Notes: a model not told the origin generated them from the letters alone. Counted from the stretch's first letter, positions 41,899 to 50,470 are shown. The stretch: DNA of 64,000 bases from Roseivirga sp. BDSF3-8 (GCF_041449215.1 NZ_JBGNFV010000001.1:2745001-2809000); one strand, 5' to 3'. A program made the numbers and translations.

Positions 41899-42066
41899 TA
41901 AATAGGTTGGTTAAATGTCCATTTTGAATCTTAATTTCTGATGAATTTTCTGTTATTGAAGGCTTTTTGCGATTGGCATACATTCCTTGGTAAATCGATT
42001 AAGCTGTACTGTAAAAGATTCCCGGTCAGATTCGAAACAGGAACCTCTGGGTGGTATTCTTTATGA

Positions 42067-42489
42067 CTACCTTTTTTCCCACTTCGCTAGCTTGTAGGGG
42101 GTTAGAGCTTCAATAGTATGAGGCACATAACTAATACTTCGCCTGCCTATTAAAAACTTCATGTCCCTGAGCTGGATAGTCCCTGACTTACTGAATACAA
42201 GAATGAGTGTGTCCTGATGGATTTTCCAAATTCCTTTAGAAGTCAATGGCTTGGAGTTATTATTTTCATCCTGACACTCTTTTTGGGTATAACATTGATA
42301 TTCATCCAATGCAAATGTCTTGTTTTTACTTATACTTAATTCACTCTTCTGGTAAATTACCCCCATTGTATATTTAGCATAGCCCTCTGTGACAAATGTC
42401 AAGCGGTTTTCTCTTTCAAATGATAATTGGCTGATTTTCTCACTACAACCCAACGTGATTATGAGAATAATTAATGTCAATCGAATCAT
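42067..42489 (-). CDS. Small lipoprotein, unknown
   Basis: 140 aa from the start at 42489, chosen because it yields a lipoprotein signal (MIRLTLIILIITLGC, Cys15); the frame extends upstream to 42573 without support. The mature part is beta-rich with a lone CYTQKEC pair and phrases like GIWKIHQDTLILVF, which resemble lipocalin-like or copper-resistance-like small domains in shape only. No function is assigned. It is the third of three leftward small lipoproteins. Confidence 0.62.
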   Translation of the reverse strand: MIRLTLIILIITLGCSEKISQLSFERENRLTFVTEGYAKYTMGVIYQKSELSISKNKTFALDEYQCYTQKECQDENNNSKPLTSKGIWKIHQDTLILVFSKSGTIQLRDMKFLIGRRSISYVPHTIEALTPYKLAKWEKR

Positions 42490-42925
42490 TCTATCTTTTA
42501 TTTGCCACCTCAGGAATCCTGCAATGCTTTCTACAGGGGACCAGCAACCTCCCTTCCTTACGGCTCTGGCCAAGCTTAGCCTCTTCTTCCTAACAGTTCT
42601 CTGGCTTCAGCAGGGTTTTATGGAGGGGCTATAAACAGCTATCAGTTTGCGCGACTTCCGTGGGCATATACGTGATCTTCAGGCCATCAAAAAAATGCCC
42701 TTAGCGGCGGGTTCTTAGTTGGTTACGCAGGTAAGCATAAATCCTTCCTAGGGCGGTCGTGAAAGATAACGAAAGTGTCTGGGGTGTATGTATGGCCGAA
42801 GTGATTTCTGATAATATGATGCATTTTAGTTTTTCCATTAGAGACATGGTAAGGTTTACGTTTCTTTTAGTGCTAAATTTCAAGTTGGGTTCACCATATT
42901 AATGCTTCTAACCTGTTAACGTTAA
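42490..42925. other. Intergenic, no gene recognised
   Basis: About 435 bp between the divergent lipoprotein and ELWxxDGT genes. Short frames on both strands (for example 42701-42883 on the minus strand) show no family features. The last ~60 bp before 42926 are A/T-rich and probably hold the promoter. Confidence 0.55.
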
Positions 42926-45904
42926 ATGATGGCCAAAATATCATCAGGTAGGGTTTTCCTACCTATCCTCTTTATTCTTCTTACCATTCAATCAGTATTT
43001 TCCCAGGAGAGAATTACTGAGATGTATGGAGAACCAAATATTCCACCTCCATTACATGCAAGAAACTTTAAGGTTTTTAACGACTTATTGTTTTTTAGTG
43101 CCTATACGAGGTATGAGGGAATGGAGCTATATGTTAGTGATGGGACCAAGGAGAACACTAGCCTGTTAAAGGATATAAGGCCCGGGAATAGTCGGATTTT
43201 AAATATTGATGCGCTCCGGCAGTTTGAGAATTCAGTGGAGCTGGATGGAAAGCTATATTTTTTAGCTGATGATGACCAATATGGTCAGCAAGTTTGGGTT
43301 ACTACTGGTAATCCTGAAGAAACTTATAGAGTAACTTCAATCCCCGGGTTAAATGCTCATGGGTTATCCTCAGCCGGAGGGTATATATATTTTGTAGACT
43401 ATCGGAAAGACCATGTTAATGTTTTTAAAACGTCAGGCTCAGATGAAGGGGTACTCGTCAAAGGATCCATACCTTACGCAAGTGAAGAAGATTTTTATTC
43501 CCAATATAATTATGAGTTCGATTACGAACAGTTTGCCACAGATGACAAATTCTATTTTGCAATAAATCCTTCCTTGTCAGACCTAGCCTCGCTTTGGGTG
43601 AGCGATGGAACGACAACGGGCACTAAGGAAATAGCAAATTCGCTATTAGGAACCGGCTTTTTAAGAGGACATAAGCTTTCTCCGTATTCCTCTTTAAAAA
43701 ACGAACTATTTTTTATTACTAATTCACCTTCGCTTTTTACTGCCGGAACTTCTATAGGGCTGGCTAAAGTAGATCAGGCTACAGGTAACCTTGTGCCAGT
43801 CAAAGGACTTATAGCCGAAGGCAGGAATGTGGATTATGCCAGTTCTATAGTGGTAAATAATAAAATATATGTGTCATTATTTGAGGCTGACACCAGGACG
43901 CTGGAGATATGGGAATCGGATGGTAGTGCGGATGGCACATTGCAGATTTATCAGACGACTCACTCTCAACCGTATGTGCCATCTAATTTGGCTACCGATG
44001 GTAGTAAATTGTTTTTTACGGCTAATAATAGTACAGGATCAACGGTATTAAAAAGTATCGACTTGGCAGATCTTTCTATTAAGCAATATAAAGAGCTAAA
44101 TGATCCTGTCGTAATGCCAAATAAATATACCATCGAGCATATTTATGATATAGAATACCTGGAAGGTCAAAAGTTTCTCGTACACAGAGTATGGCCGTCT
44201 TCGGAAGCAAATTTGTGGTATTGCGATATGGCTAATGAACAATACACATTAGTCCCTCATTTTGCTAACATGCTTTCACATGCTTATTACAAGGGGCGTA
44301 TTTATTCATCTGCTAAGGGTGAGGATCAAATTTTCACAGTACACAGGACTGATTCCAGTTTCCTGGAAATCGAGCTTTTTAAGAATATCGAAGATACAAA
44401 AGGGTTAATATATGCGAAGGGGAATAACCTGGGAGATAATGCCATTTATAGCTTGCATTCATCTGGTGAAGGGCGTGAGTTATACATGGCAGGTGAGGAT
44501 CAAATTTCTTTAGTTAAAGATATCAACCCTGGAGCCTCCTCATCAGATCCGTTCGGCAATTCAAGTAATCAATATGCCGTAATAGGTGGTGTGGCTTATT
44601 TTACCGCAACTTCTGAAGGCTACAAGCCTGAATTATGGAGAACCGATGGCACACCTGCAGGAACAACTGTTGTGCAGGATTTTTATGAGGGGACAGGGCA
44701 TTTTGAATTTAAGGGGTATCAGGCCATGAATGAGGAACTATATCTGGTGTTGGATAAAAACCACCTCTATAGCTTAATAAAGTATGATGGTGCCAAATTT
44801 GATACTATTAAGGAGTTTGGTACAGATGAATATGGTATAAATGTTTATGCGCGTGAGCTTATAGCAGGAGATAATCGCTTATATTTTAAGTCATTTACTA
44901 AGTTTGAATATTATATAGGGACTAGCGATGGTACCAGTGAAGGTACTACTTTTCTTAAGGGCTACAAGGATATAGGGGAGTATGCAATAGTTGGTGATTC
45001 ACTGTTCTTTAGTGCTGCTTCCGATGTTGATAAGGATATGGAGTTATGGGTGACTGATGGGACGGTAGAGGGCACTGCTCAGTTGTCAGATATTGTAAAT
45101 GGATACTCTTCCAGTCCTTCCAATTTTATGCCTGCAGGAGATAAGCTGTATTTTTCGGCTTATACTAAAGAGTTGGGTAGAGAGCTCTATGTTTCTGATG
45201 GCACACCAGTTGGCACTAAATTGGTAGCGGATATTAACGAAGGAGAACATCATTCTTTTATACTAAATGAGTCTGAAACCGATTATGCTTTATTAAATGG
45301 TAAGCTTTATTTTCCTGCCACTAACAAAGAAAATGGCTCTGAGCTATGGTGTACAGATGGTACACCTGAAAACACCTATATGGTAAAAGATATTATGCCA
45401 ATGGGAGAAGGGTCATTGCCCCATCAGTTTGTAGTAGACGGAGATAAAATATACTTTGTGGCAAGAGGTATTAACGGCCAGGAGCTATGGGTAACCGACG
45501 GGACTTCTGAAAACACCATAGAGGTAGCTGATATTTATCCGGGTGAAGACAGCTCCTGGCCGGAAGGCTTAGTAGCTACTGATGGCAGATTATTTTTTGT
45601 TGCAGAGTCACCTGAGTTTGGGCGTCAGGTATATATTTACGGAAAGGAACCTGAAGTAACAGGAATAGGTAATAACCCGGTTGCCCAGCTTGTAATGGTT
45701 TTCCCTAACCCTACTTCACAAAGGTTATTTATAGATGCTAAAAACCAAATAAGTGAATTACGTGTATTCGATACTTCAGGAAAAAATTATGCTGTAATTA
45801 GTGTGAATAAAAGCATTGATGTGAGTCATCTGCCTGCAGGCATATATATTCTTACGGGTAAAGTAAAGAATGAATTATTCCAGGTTAGGTTTATAAAGCA
45901 ATAA
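42926..45904 (+). CDS. ELWxxDGT-repeat secreted protein with T9SS sorting domain
   Basis: 992 aa with a signal peptide (VFLPILFILLTIQSVFSQ). About eleven repeats of the ELWxxDGT type are spread along it (ELYVSDGT, LWVSDGT, ELWRTDGT, ELWVTDGT, ELWCTDGT), consistent with beta-propeller or solenoid folding. The last ~80 residues are a type A T9SS sorting domain (VFPNPTSQRLFID ... GIYILTGKV ... VRFIKQ). It should be exported through SprA and processed by PorU, both encoded here. Its role at the surface is unknown. Confidence 0.9.
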   Translation: MMAKISSGRVFLPILFILLTIQSVFSQERITEMYGEPNIPPPLHARNFKVFNDLLFFSAYTRYEGMELYVSDGTKENTSLLKDIRPGNSRILNIDALRQFENSVELDGKLYFLADDDQYGQQVWVTTGNPEETYRVTSIPGLNAHGLSSAGGYIYFVDYRKDHVNVFKTSGSDEGVLVKGSIPYASEEDFYSQYNYEFDYEQFATDDKFYFAINPSLSDLASLWVSDGTTTGTKEIANSLLGTGFLRGHKLSPYSSLKNELFFITNSPSLFTAGTSIGLAKVDQATGNLVPVKGLIAEGRNVDYASSIVVNNKIYVSLFEADTRTLEIWESDGSADGTLQIYQTTHSQPYVPSNLATDGSKLFFTANNSTGSTVLKSIDLADLSIKQYKELNDPVVMPNKYTIEHIYDIEYLEGQKFLVHRVWPSSEANLWYCDMANEQYTLVPHFANMLSHAYYKGRIYSSAKGEDQIFTVHRTDSSFLEIELFKNIEDTKGLIYAKGNNLGDNAIYSLHSSGEGRELYMAGEDQISLVKDINPGASSSDPFGNSSNQYAVIGGVAYFTATSEGYKPELWRTDGTPAGTTVVQDFYEGTGHFEFKGYQAMNEELYLVLDKNHLYSLIKYDGAKFDTIKEFGTDEYGINVYARELIAGDNRLYFKSFTKFEYYIGTSDGTSEGTTFLKGYKDIGEYAIVGDSLFFSAASDVDKDMELWVTDGTVEGTAQLSDIVNGYSSSPSNFMPAGDKLYFSAYTKELGRELYVSDGTPVGTKLVADINEGEHHSFILNESETDYALLNGKLYFPATNKENGSELWCTDGTPENTYMVKDIMPMGEGSLPHQFVVDGDKIYFVARGINGQELWVTDGTSENTIEVADIYPGEDSSWPEGLVATDGRLFFVAESPEFGRQVYIYGKEPEVTGIGNNPVAQLVMVFPNPTSQRLFIDAKNQISELRVFDTSGKNYAVISVNKSIDVSHLPAGIYILTGKVKNELFQVRFIKQ

Positions 45905-45924
45905 ACCCAGTTTGAATTTTAAAT

Positions 45925-45965
45925 TAGAGGCGTTTTCCATAAGGTGGGAAATGCCTCTTTCTTTA
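45925..45965 (+). terminator. Terminator after ELWxxDGT gene
   Basis: AGAGGC and TTTCC-type arms pair with GGGAAA and GCCTCT, followed by TTTCTTTATT. Confidence 0.85.
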
Positions 45966-46069
45966 TTATAAGCCGGTACCAAAATTAATCGTCAGCAAGC
46001 TCCCATCTACCGCGCCTCTAGGTAACACTCCCCATTTATTAGACCATCAGTTGGTTAGTCTTAGTTGAA

Positions 46070-46885
46070 TTAGGCAGCTAGTTTGAACAACTCGACAGGT
46101 TTTATTCTGCCAATACCTTGATGCCTTCTTTTGTTATTGTACTTTTCGATAAACTTATTAATCCCCTTGTATAGGGTTAGCCCATCGTCTGCTGGGTATA
46201 AGTATACATGTTTGTGCTTTAATGTCCTGAAAAACCGCTCAATAAAGGTATTGTCCGTGGCTCTGCCCTTTCCATCCATACTTACTCTTATACGCCCCTC
46301 TTTCAAGGTTTCTACCCAGTGTGAACAGGTGTATTGGCTACCTTGGTCTGAGTTAATGATTTCTGGCTTACCATATTTTTCTATACAGGCTGTCAAAAGG
46401 GTCGTCTGGGTTTCTTTGTCCAAGCTGTTGGATAATTGCCAACCTACTATATAGCGGCTATATACATCGATTATCCCCGTCAGGTACATAAACCCCTTTG
46501 CCATGGGAATATAGGTTATGTCAATAGCCCAAACCTGGTTCCTTCTGTTCACAGTCAGATTTCTCAGCAAATATGGATAGACATACTTTGCCTGCCCCAG
46601 CTTACTTAAATTACGCTTCGGATAGATCGGTTCTACGCCCATTTTGCGCAACAGCCGACGGATACGCTTGACATTATAAAATAAACCCTGCTCACGTAGC
46701 TCATCCTGCATACCGATAACACCCAAGGTAGGATCTTCGGTAAACAATCGATCCATGGTTTCCATCAAGTCCAGGTTCTCTATAGACTCGCCCACAGGCT
46801 TATAGTAAAAGCTGCTGCGAGGGATATTTAAAACCTCACTCTGTTTGCGTATACTAAGCTGATGACTTGGATCAACCAGAGCCAA
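46070..46885 (-). CDS. IS3-family transposase OrfB
   Basis: 271 aa as an open frame from its first Met; in life it is probably made as an OrfAB fusion by -1 frameshifting, which extends its frame back to the A8 run at 46932-46939. The DDE catalytic triad of the integrase core is complete: Asp in WAIDITYI, Asp in IINSDQGSQY and Glu in NTFIERFFRTLK. Confidence 0.94.
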   Translation of the reverse strand: MALVDPSHQLSIRKQSEVLNIPRSSFYYKPVGESIENLDLMETMDRLFTEDPTLGVIGMQDELREQGLFYNVKRIRRLLRKMGVEPIYPKRNLSKLGQAKYVYPYLLRNLTVNRRNQVWAIDITYIPMAKGFMYLTGIIDVYSRYIVGWQLSNSLDKETQTTLLTACIEKYGKPEIINSDQGSQYTCSHWVETLKEGRIRVSMDGKGRATDNTFIERFFRTLKHKHVYLYPADDGLTLYKGINKFIEKYNNKRRHQGIGRIKPVELFKLAA

Positions 46886-46893
46886 TCGCTGTT

Positions 46894-47196
46894 TTAAAGG
46901 CCGGTTTTCTTCAAGGGGGCGGCCCCCCGCCTTTTTTTTAGAAAGTCATTCTCAACCTGTAATTGTCCGATCTGCTGATAGAGCTGGTCCACATTAATCT
47001 GTGGCTCCTCTTTTGAGCTTTTCTCCCCAAAAGCTTTATCAGCATTTTGCTGAAACTCACGTTTCCACAACGAGATCTGATTGGGATGAACTTCAAAACG
47101 CTGAGCTAACTCAGACAACGTCTGTTGCTCTTTAAGGGCTTCTATAGCCACTTTTGCCTTAAAGGCAGGTGAAAATTTTCTCCTACTTCTTTTCAT
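46894..47196 (-). CDS. IS3-family transposase OrfA
   Basis: 100 aa with a helix-turn-helix (RRKFSPAFKAKVAIEAL and EVHPNQISLWKREFQ) and a C-terminal leucine-zipper-like coiled coil (QLYQQIGQLQVENDFLKK). It ends shortly past the slippery run; the tail after LKK is the unshifted product. Confidence 0.92.
   Translation of the reverse strand: MKRSRRKFSPAFKAKVAIEALKEQQTLSELAQRFEVHPNQISLWKREFQQNADKAFGEKSSKEEPQINVDQLYQQIGQLQVENDFLKKRRGAAPLKKTGL
46930..46941 (-). other. Programmed -1 frameshift site of first IS
   Basis: On the minus strand an A8G run is followed by a G/C-rich potential stem (GGCGGGGGGCCGCCCCC). Shifting to the -1 frame joins OrfA to OrfB without a stop (KKKAGGRPLEEN...), as is usual for IS3 elements. 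Confidence 0.8.
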
Positions 47197-47264
47197 TACT
47201 ATCAGTTAAAGGTAACTAAAAATTATCATCTTAACTGATGGTCCCAATTTTGGGGAGTATTACA

Positions 47265-47317
47265 CTATCCCCAACTCAAAACTCACCACACTCACCACTG
47301 GATCTGCTACCTTAGAT
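47265..47317. other. 53-bp gap between the two insertion sequences
   Basis: This short segment begins with the CTA target duplication and contains ACTCAAAACTCACCACACTC words like the G-poor tracts found just beyond the second element (48543 onward). It looks like a piece of a G-poor tract split by the insertions. Confidence 0.6.
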
Positions 47318-47359
47318 TGGACAGTGAGTTAAGCACATAAGGCTTACCTTTACAGAATA

Positions 47360-47674
47360 ATGAAGAGATTACGCAGACACTTTGATAAGGAGTTTAAGCA
47401 AATGGCTGTAGAGTTGTGCGATGCAGACAAAACAGCCAAAGAAGTAGCCGAAGAATTAGGGATTCGTTCCGAACTGGTCAGGCGCTGGTGCCGTGAGTTC
47501 AAACAACATGGAGAATCTAGTTTTTCCGGCCAGGGCAACCCTACTTTAAGTGAAGATGAGAAGGAGATAGTTCGGTTAAAGAAAGAGCTACGGGACGCTC
47601 AGTTGGAACGTGATATCTTAAAAAAGGCCATAAGCATTTTCTCCAAGGGAGACAGCAGGTTTACCGATTCATAA
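47360..47674 (+). CDS. IS3-family transposase OrfA
   Basis: 104 aa: an N-terminal helix-turn-helix (FDKEFKQMAVELCDADKTAKE, ELGIRSELVRRWCREF) and a C-terminal coiled coil (EKEIVRLKKELRDAQLERDILKK). It overlaps the -1 frame of OrfB past the A6G run at 47620-47626. Confidence 0.92.
   Translation: MKRLRRHFDKEFKQMAVELCDADKTAKEVAEELGIRSELVRRWCREFKQHGESSFSGQGNPTLSEDEKEIVRLKKELRDAQLERDILKKAISIFSKGDSRFTDS
47619..47627 (+). other. Probable -1 frameshift site of second IS
   Basis: A6G within CTTAAAAAAGGCC. A -1 shift here keeps an open frame (GHKHFLQGRQQVYRFIKAF) into OrfB, as expected for IS3-type fusion transposase. Confidence 0.75.
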
Positions 47675-47706
47675 AGGCATTTAAGGCTGAATATGCTGTT
47701 GAGAAA

Positions 47707-48531
47707 ATGTGTAACGTATTCCAGGTCAGCCGCAGCGGTTATTATGCCTGGTGCAATCGTAAACCGTCGAATCGGGCTAAAGCCAGGAAGGGATTACAAC
47801 AGGAAATACGTCAGATTTATACCGAGGTAAAAGGAAGGTATGGAAGTCCGAAGATCTGTGCAGAATTACAGAGAAACGGCAGAAAAGCCTCCCGTCCTTT
47901 TGTCGCCAGGCTGATGCGAGCTGAAAGGTTGAAATGTATCAGGAGCAAAAAATACAGAGGTTATACAACAGATTCAGATCATCACTACAGTATTCCGGAC
48001 AATCATTTAAATCGGGATTTTACCGCTGCAAGGCCGGCAGAGAAGTGGGTGTCAGATATAACCTATATCTGGGCGGGCACCAAATGGCTTTATTTGACGA
48101 CTATCATTGATTTATATGACCGTAAAGTCATTGGATGGTCTTTGAGTACGACATTAAGTGTATCTGAGACGGTGATGAAAGCCTGGCAAATGGCAATTAA
48201 GAACAGGCCGATAGAAAAAGAACTGATCTTTCATTCAGACCGGGGGATACAGTACGCCTCCGAGGCATTTACTTACGAACTCAGAAAAAGAAGTGTTATC
48301 CAGAGTATGAGCAGAAAGGCCAACTGCTGGGACAATGCGGTAGCTGAAAGCTTCTTTAGAACTCTGAAATCGGAAATGGTATATCACACCCATTTTAACA
48401 ATATCATGCAGGCTAAAAGAGCTGTTTTTGAGTTTATTGAGGTGTGGTATAACCGAAAGAGGCTACATGCCGCACTAGAGTATAAAACACCTGAAGAATA
48501 CGGAAATACAAACTTACCTATATGTGCTTAA
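47707..48531 (+). CDS. IS3-family transposase OrfB
   Basis: 274 aa from its first Met; translation probably enters by -1 frameshift from OrfA, so the natural N-terminus lies upstream. The DDE triad is complete: Asp in WVSDITYIW, Asp in IFHSDRGIQYAS and Glu in NAVAESFFRTLKSE. The C-terminal YNRKRLHAALEY block is typical. Confidence 0.94.
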   Translation: MCNVFQVSRSGYYAWCNRKPSNRAKARKGLQQEIRQIYTEVKGRYGSPKICAELQRNGRKASRPFVARLMRAERLKCIRSKKYRGYTTDSDHHYSIPDNHLNRDFTAARPAEKWVSDITYIWAGTKWLYLTTIIDLYDRKVIGWSLSTTLSVSETVMKAWQMAIKNRPIEKELIFHSDRGIQYASEAFTYELRKRSVIQSMSRKANCWDNAVAESFFRTLKSEMVYHTHFNNIMQAKRAVFEFIEVWYNRKRLHAALEYKTPEEYGNTNLPICA

Positions 48532-48542
48532 TAGATTGTCCA

Positions 48543-48655
48543 CTTTTTTGTTGCAAGTCCATCACTCAATTACTCTGTGACTCTATTATTCAATTATTCT
48601 ATTACTCAATTACTCAATCATTCATTCAAAATTCACTCATTAACCTTCTCTCCAC
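48543..48655. repeat. G-poor repeat tract A
   Basis: C/T/A-rich sequence with almost no G on the plus strand, built of words such as ACTCAATTACTCTGTGACTC and ATTCAAAATTCACTC. A 36-bp stretch (48564-48599) is identical to 49624-49659 in tract B. Its end overlaps the 3' end of the DUF6266-like gene. Confidence 0.8.
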
Positions 48656-49192
48656 ATTCCCCGCCAGGTCACCCGCCTCCACCTCAATCCTTATGCGTGT
48701 TTCCGTTGGCAAGTCCGCCCTCAGTGTATACTCATAGTAGCCATTTTTCACTACCTCCTTCGCCTCACCCGTTTCCAGCAGCTCACCCGCCTCATTCACC
48801 ATACTTACCTTCAGCGAAGTGATGCCTATATTATCTTCCGCATACACCCCCACCTTATCACCAGCCCTTCCATGGAAGTCCTTTAGCCAAAGCCCACTGA
48901 TCTCCGGGCCCTTCATATAATCCTTCAGAGCCATAGTATACGCCGAGTTCATGGCATCCGCTTCTGCAGCATATACCGCACTCAGTATAGGGTGTACCAT
49001 TGCCATTTTAGCGTAGTCACTCGCCTTCGCGAACCGTTCCCGGTGCCGTAGCTGTTTTTCTGTGGGTGGTTTCGATGACTTTGCCGGCCTTCCCGACACA
49101 ATTGTTTTACCCCCGCGCTGGCGGTATACGATAGATTTCATCGCCATGCCCCGGGCTCCCTTTATCCACGGGTTATTTTCTATGATAGGCAT
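48626..49192 (-). CDS. DUF6266-like protein with Ig-like C-terminal domain
   Basis: 188 aa. The N-terminal half (NPWIKGARGMAMKSIVYRQR, then RPAKSSKPPTEKQLRHRERF) resembles DUF6266 proteins of Bacteroidota, which are often multicopy and sometimes phage-linked. The C-terminal ~80 residues look like an Ig-like beta domain (KVGVYAEDNIGITSLKVSM). No signal peptide. Function is unknown. Its start lies ~160 bp from an array of 11-bp repeats. Confidence 0.7.
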   Translation of the reverse strand: MPIIENNPWIKGARGMAMKSIVYRQRGGKTIVSGRPAKSSKPPTEKQLRHRERFAKASDYAKMAMVHPILSAVYAAEADAMNSAYTMALKDYMKGPEISGLWLKDFHGRAGDKVGVYAEDNIGITSLKVSMVNEAGELLETGEAKEVVKNGYYEYTLRADLPTETRIRIEVEAGDLAGNVERRLMSEF

Positions 49193-49355
49193 ATAATATA
49201 CTGTTGAGTATTACATTTTTTCAATACCCAAAAGTATGGCTCAGAAGCTTTTACCTGTAAATCACGTAATATATCAGACTATTTACCCTTTATCCCCTCT
49301 TCTGTTTTTTATGCAGAAATTGAAATATTCTTTTAAATCCCTTTTTAGCCATCCC

Positions 49356-49399
49356 ATAGTAAACCTATAGTCATCCCATAGTCAAAGTATAGTCAAACT
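49356..49399. repeat. Four phased 11-bp direct repeats
   Basis: Units ATAGTAAACCT, ATAGTCATCCC, ATAGTCAAAGT and ATAGTCAAACT follow one another without gaps, with TAGT at 49357, 49368, 49379 and 49390. The exact 11-bp period places the motif on about the same face of the helix. It lies ~165 bp upstream of the leftward DUF6266-like gene. Confidence 0.8.
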
Positions 49400-49479
49400 G
49401 TCGATAACCTATGCCCCTCATATTTGCACTATTCTATTACACCCTGTTTTATGCCCTTTCTTCCCCCAAAAAATATCCT

Positions 49480-49808
49480 CTATGCGTCCCCATGTAATAT
49501 CACCACCCATTTACCACTCCGAACTCATCACTCATAACTCCCCTCTTACTCTGTTACTCAATAATTCTATTACTCAATCCTTCCCCCAACTAAAAACTTA
49601 AGACTCATAACTAACCACTCACTACTCAATTACTCTGTGACTCTATTATTCAATTATTCACTCATTCAAAATTCACCCATTACCTACTCTGCCATTCCCC
49701 ATCCCCATCCATCTACCACTCCCAAACTCACCACTCATAACTCCCCCCTTACTCTGTGACTCTGTTATTCAATAATTCTATTATTCAATCACTCCATTAC
49801 TCAATAAT
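49480..49808. repeat. G-poor repeat tract B
   Basis: Same kind of C/T/A-rich sequence as tract A, with repeated ACTCATAACTC, TACTCTGTGACTC and TTATTCAAT words in irregular order. It shares a 36-bp exact block with tract A. Confidence 0.8.
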
Positions 49809-49904
49809 TGGCCCTCACTCGTATAATCAGAATAATCTACTGATCTTTATTGCTAAATAGATATACATTAGCTAAATTAGTATACATACCGTCCCGTATA
49901 ACCC

Positions 49905-50324
49905 GTGAAGTACCCAATTTGTCCCAAATGCGAGAGCCAGCAATCTGTAAAAAGCGGCATTGTGCGAGACAGACAGCGGTATAAGTGCAAAAAGTGCAGC
50001 TATTACTACACCGTAAATAAACTGGGCAAAGGCATAGACCAGTACTACGTCACCAAGGCCCTACAGCTTTACATTGAGGGAGTTAGCTTCAGAGAGATTG
50101 AGCGGCTGCTAGGTGTCAGCCACGTTAGCGTCATGAACTGGGTACGTAAATATAAGATCAAAGCCCCTGAAAACTACGAGTACCGGCCCACCTACAAGAT
50201 CCTTAACCACAGTGAACTGGTTGACTTTATGTCCGCCAGTAGTAAGCTCAAGGGAGCTGGCATGATCATTACCGAACTTGGCGATAAGTACATGCTCATA
50301 AAGTGGGAACGCTTCAAAGACTAA
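49905..50324 (+). CDS. Zinc-ribbon/helix-turn-helix protein (IS1 InsA-like)
   Basis: 139 aa starting with GTG; no ATG lies nearby in frame. The N-terminus is a four-cysteine zinc ribbon (CPKCESQQSVKSG ... YKCKKCSYYYT). Residues ~45-90 form a helix-turn-helix (EGVSFREIERLLGVSHVSVMNWVRKYK), as in InsA of IS1-type transposases. The last ~45 residues are unlike transposase and may be a separate small domain. No catalytic partner (InsB) is next to it and I see no IS ends, so it is either a domesticated regulator or an IS remnant. Confidence 0.75.
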   Translation: MKYPICPKCESQQSVKSGIVRDRQRYKCKKCSYYYTVNKLGKGIDQYYVTKALQLYIEGVSFREIERLLGVSHVSVMNWVRKYKIKAPENYEYRPTYKILNHSELVDFMSASSKLKGAGMIITELGDKYMLIKWERFKD

Positions 50325-50470
50325 GCCCATAGCAAACCCATTCCCCACCCTCTGGGCCAAGCTGCCAAGCTAAGGCTCTATTTTCCTAATTATGAATAAT
50401 TTGCTTTTAAAAATATGGCACCCTGCAGCGTTAGGCACGAATAATCCCCCTCCTATTAGGCAAGGGGACC

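Larger units (their letters stand above)
46021..47264 (-). mobile_element. IS3-family insertion sequence (first of two)
   Basis: A complete 1244-bp element. Its terminal inverted repeats match at 24 of 32 positions, including the block ACTCCCC and the inner ACCATCAGTT. The target duplication is a 3-bp CTA (46018-46020 and 47265-47267), right for IS3. It carries orfA and orfB on the minus strand with a slippery A8G junction. The intact open frames and duplication suggest a recent insertion. Confidence 0.93.
47318..48542 (+). mobile_element. IS3-family insertion sequence (second of two)
   Basis: About 1225 bp bounded by inverted repeats beginning TGGACA and sharing TTAAGCACATA (18 of 22 positions match). 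No target duplication is visible (GAT on the left, CTT on the right), so the target site may have been altered, or the ends may be slightly misplaced. Both open frames are intact. It is unrelated in detail to the first element and lies in the opposite orientation. Confidence 0.88.
49193..49904. other. Intergenic region with phased repeats and a G-poor tract
   Basis: About 710 bp between divergent genes. It holds an 11-bp phased repeat array (49356-49399) and G-poor tract B (about 49480-49808). I see no coding frame. The last ~90 bp are A/T-rich and may carry the promoter of the zinc-ribbon gene. Confidence 0.6.

Noticed and set aside
42389-42883. Short frames on either strand (81 aa plus, 60 aa minus)
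   Set aside because: No family features, and one overlaps the end of a lipoprotein gene; treated as intergenic.
48543-49808. Repeats resembling a CRISPR array
   Set aside because: No regular repeat-spacer pattern; word order and spacing are irregular, and no cas genes lie nearby. The four 11-bp repeats are contiguous with no spacers.
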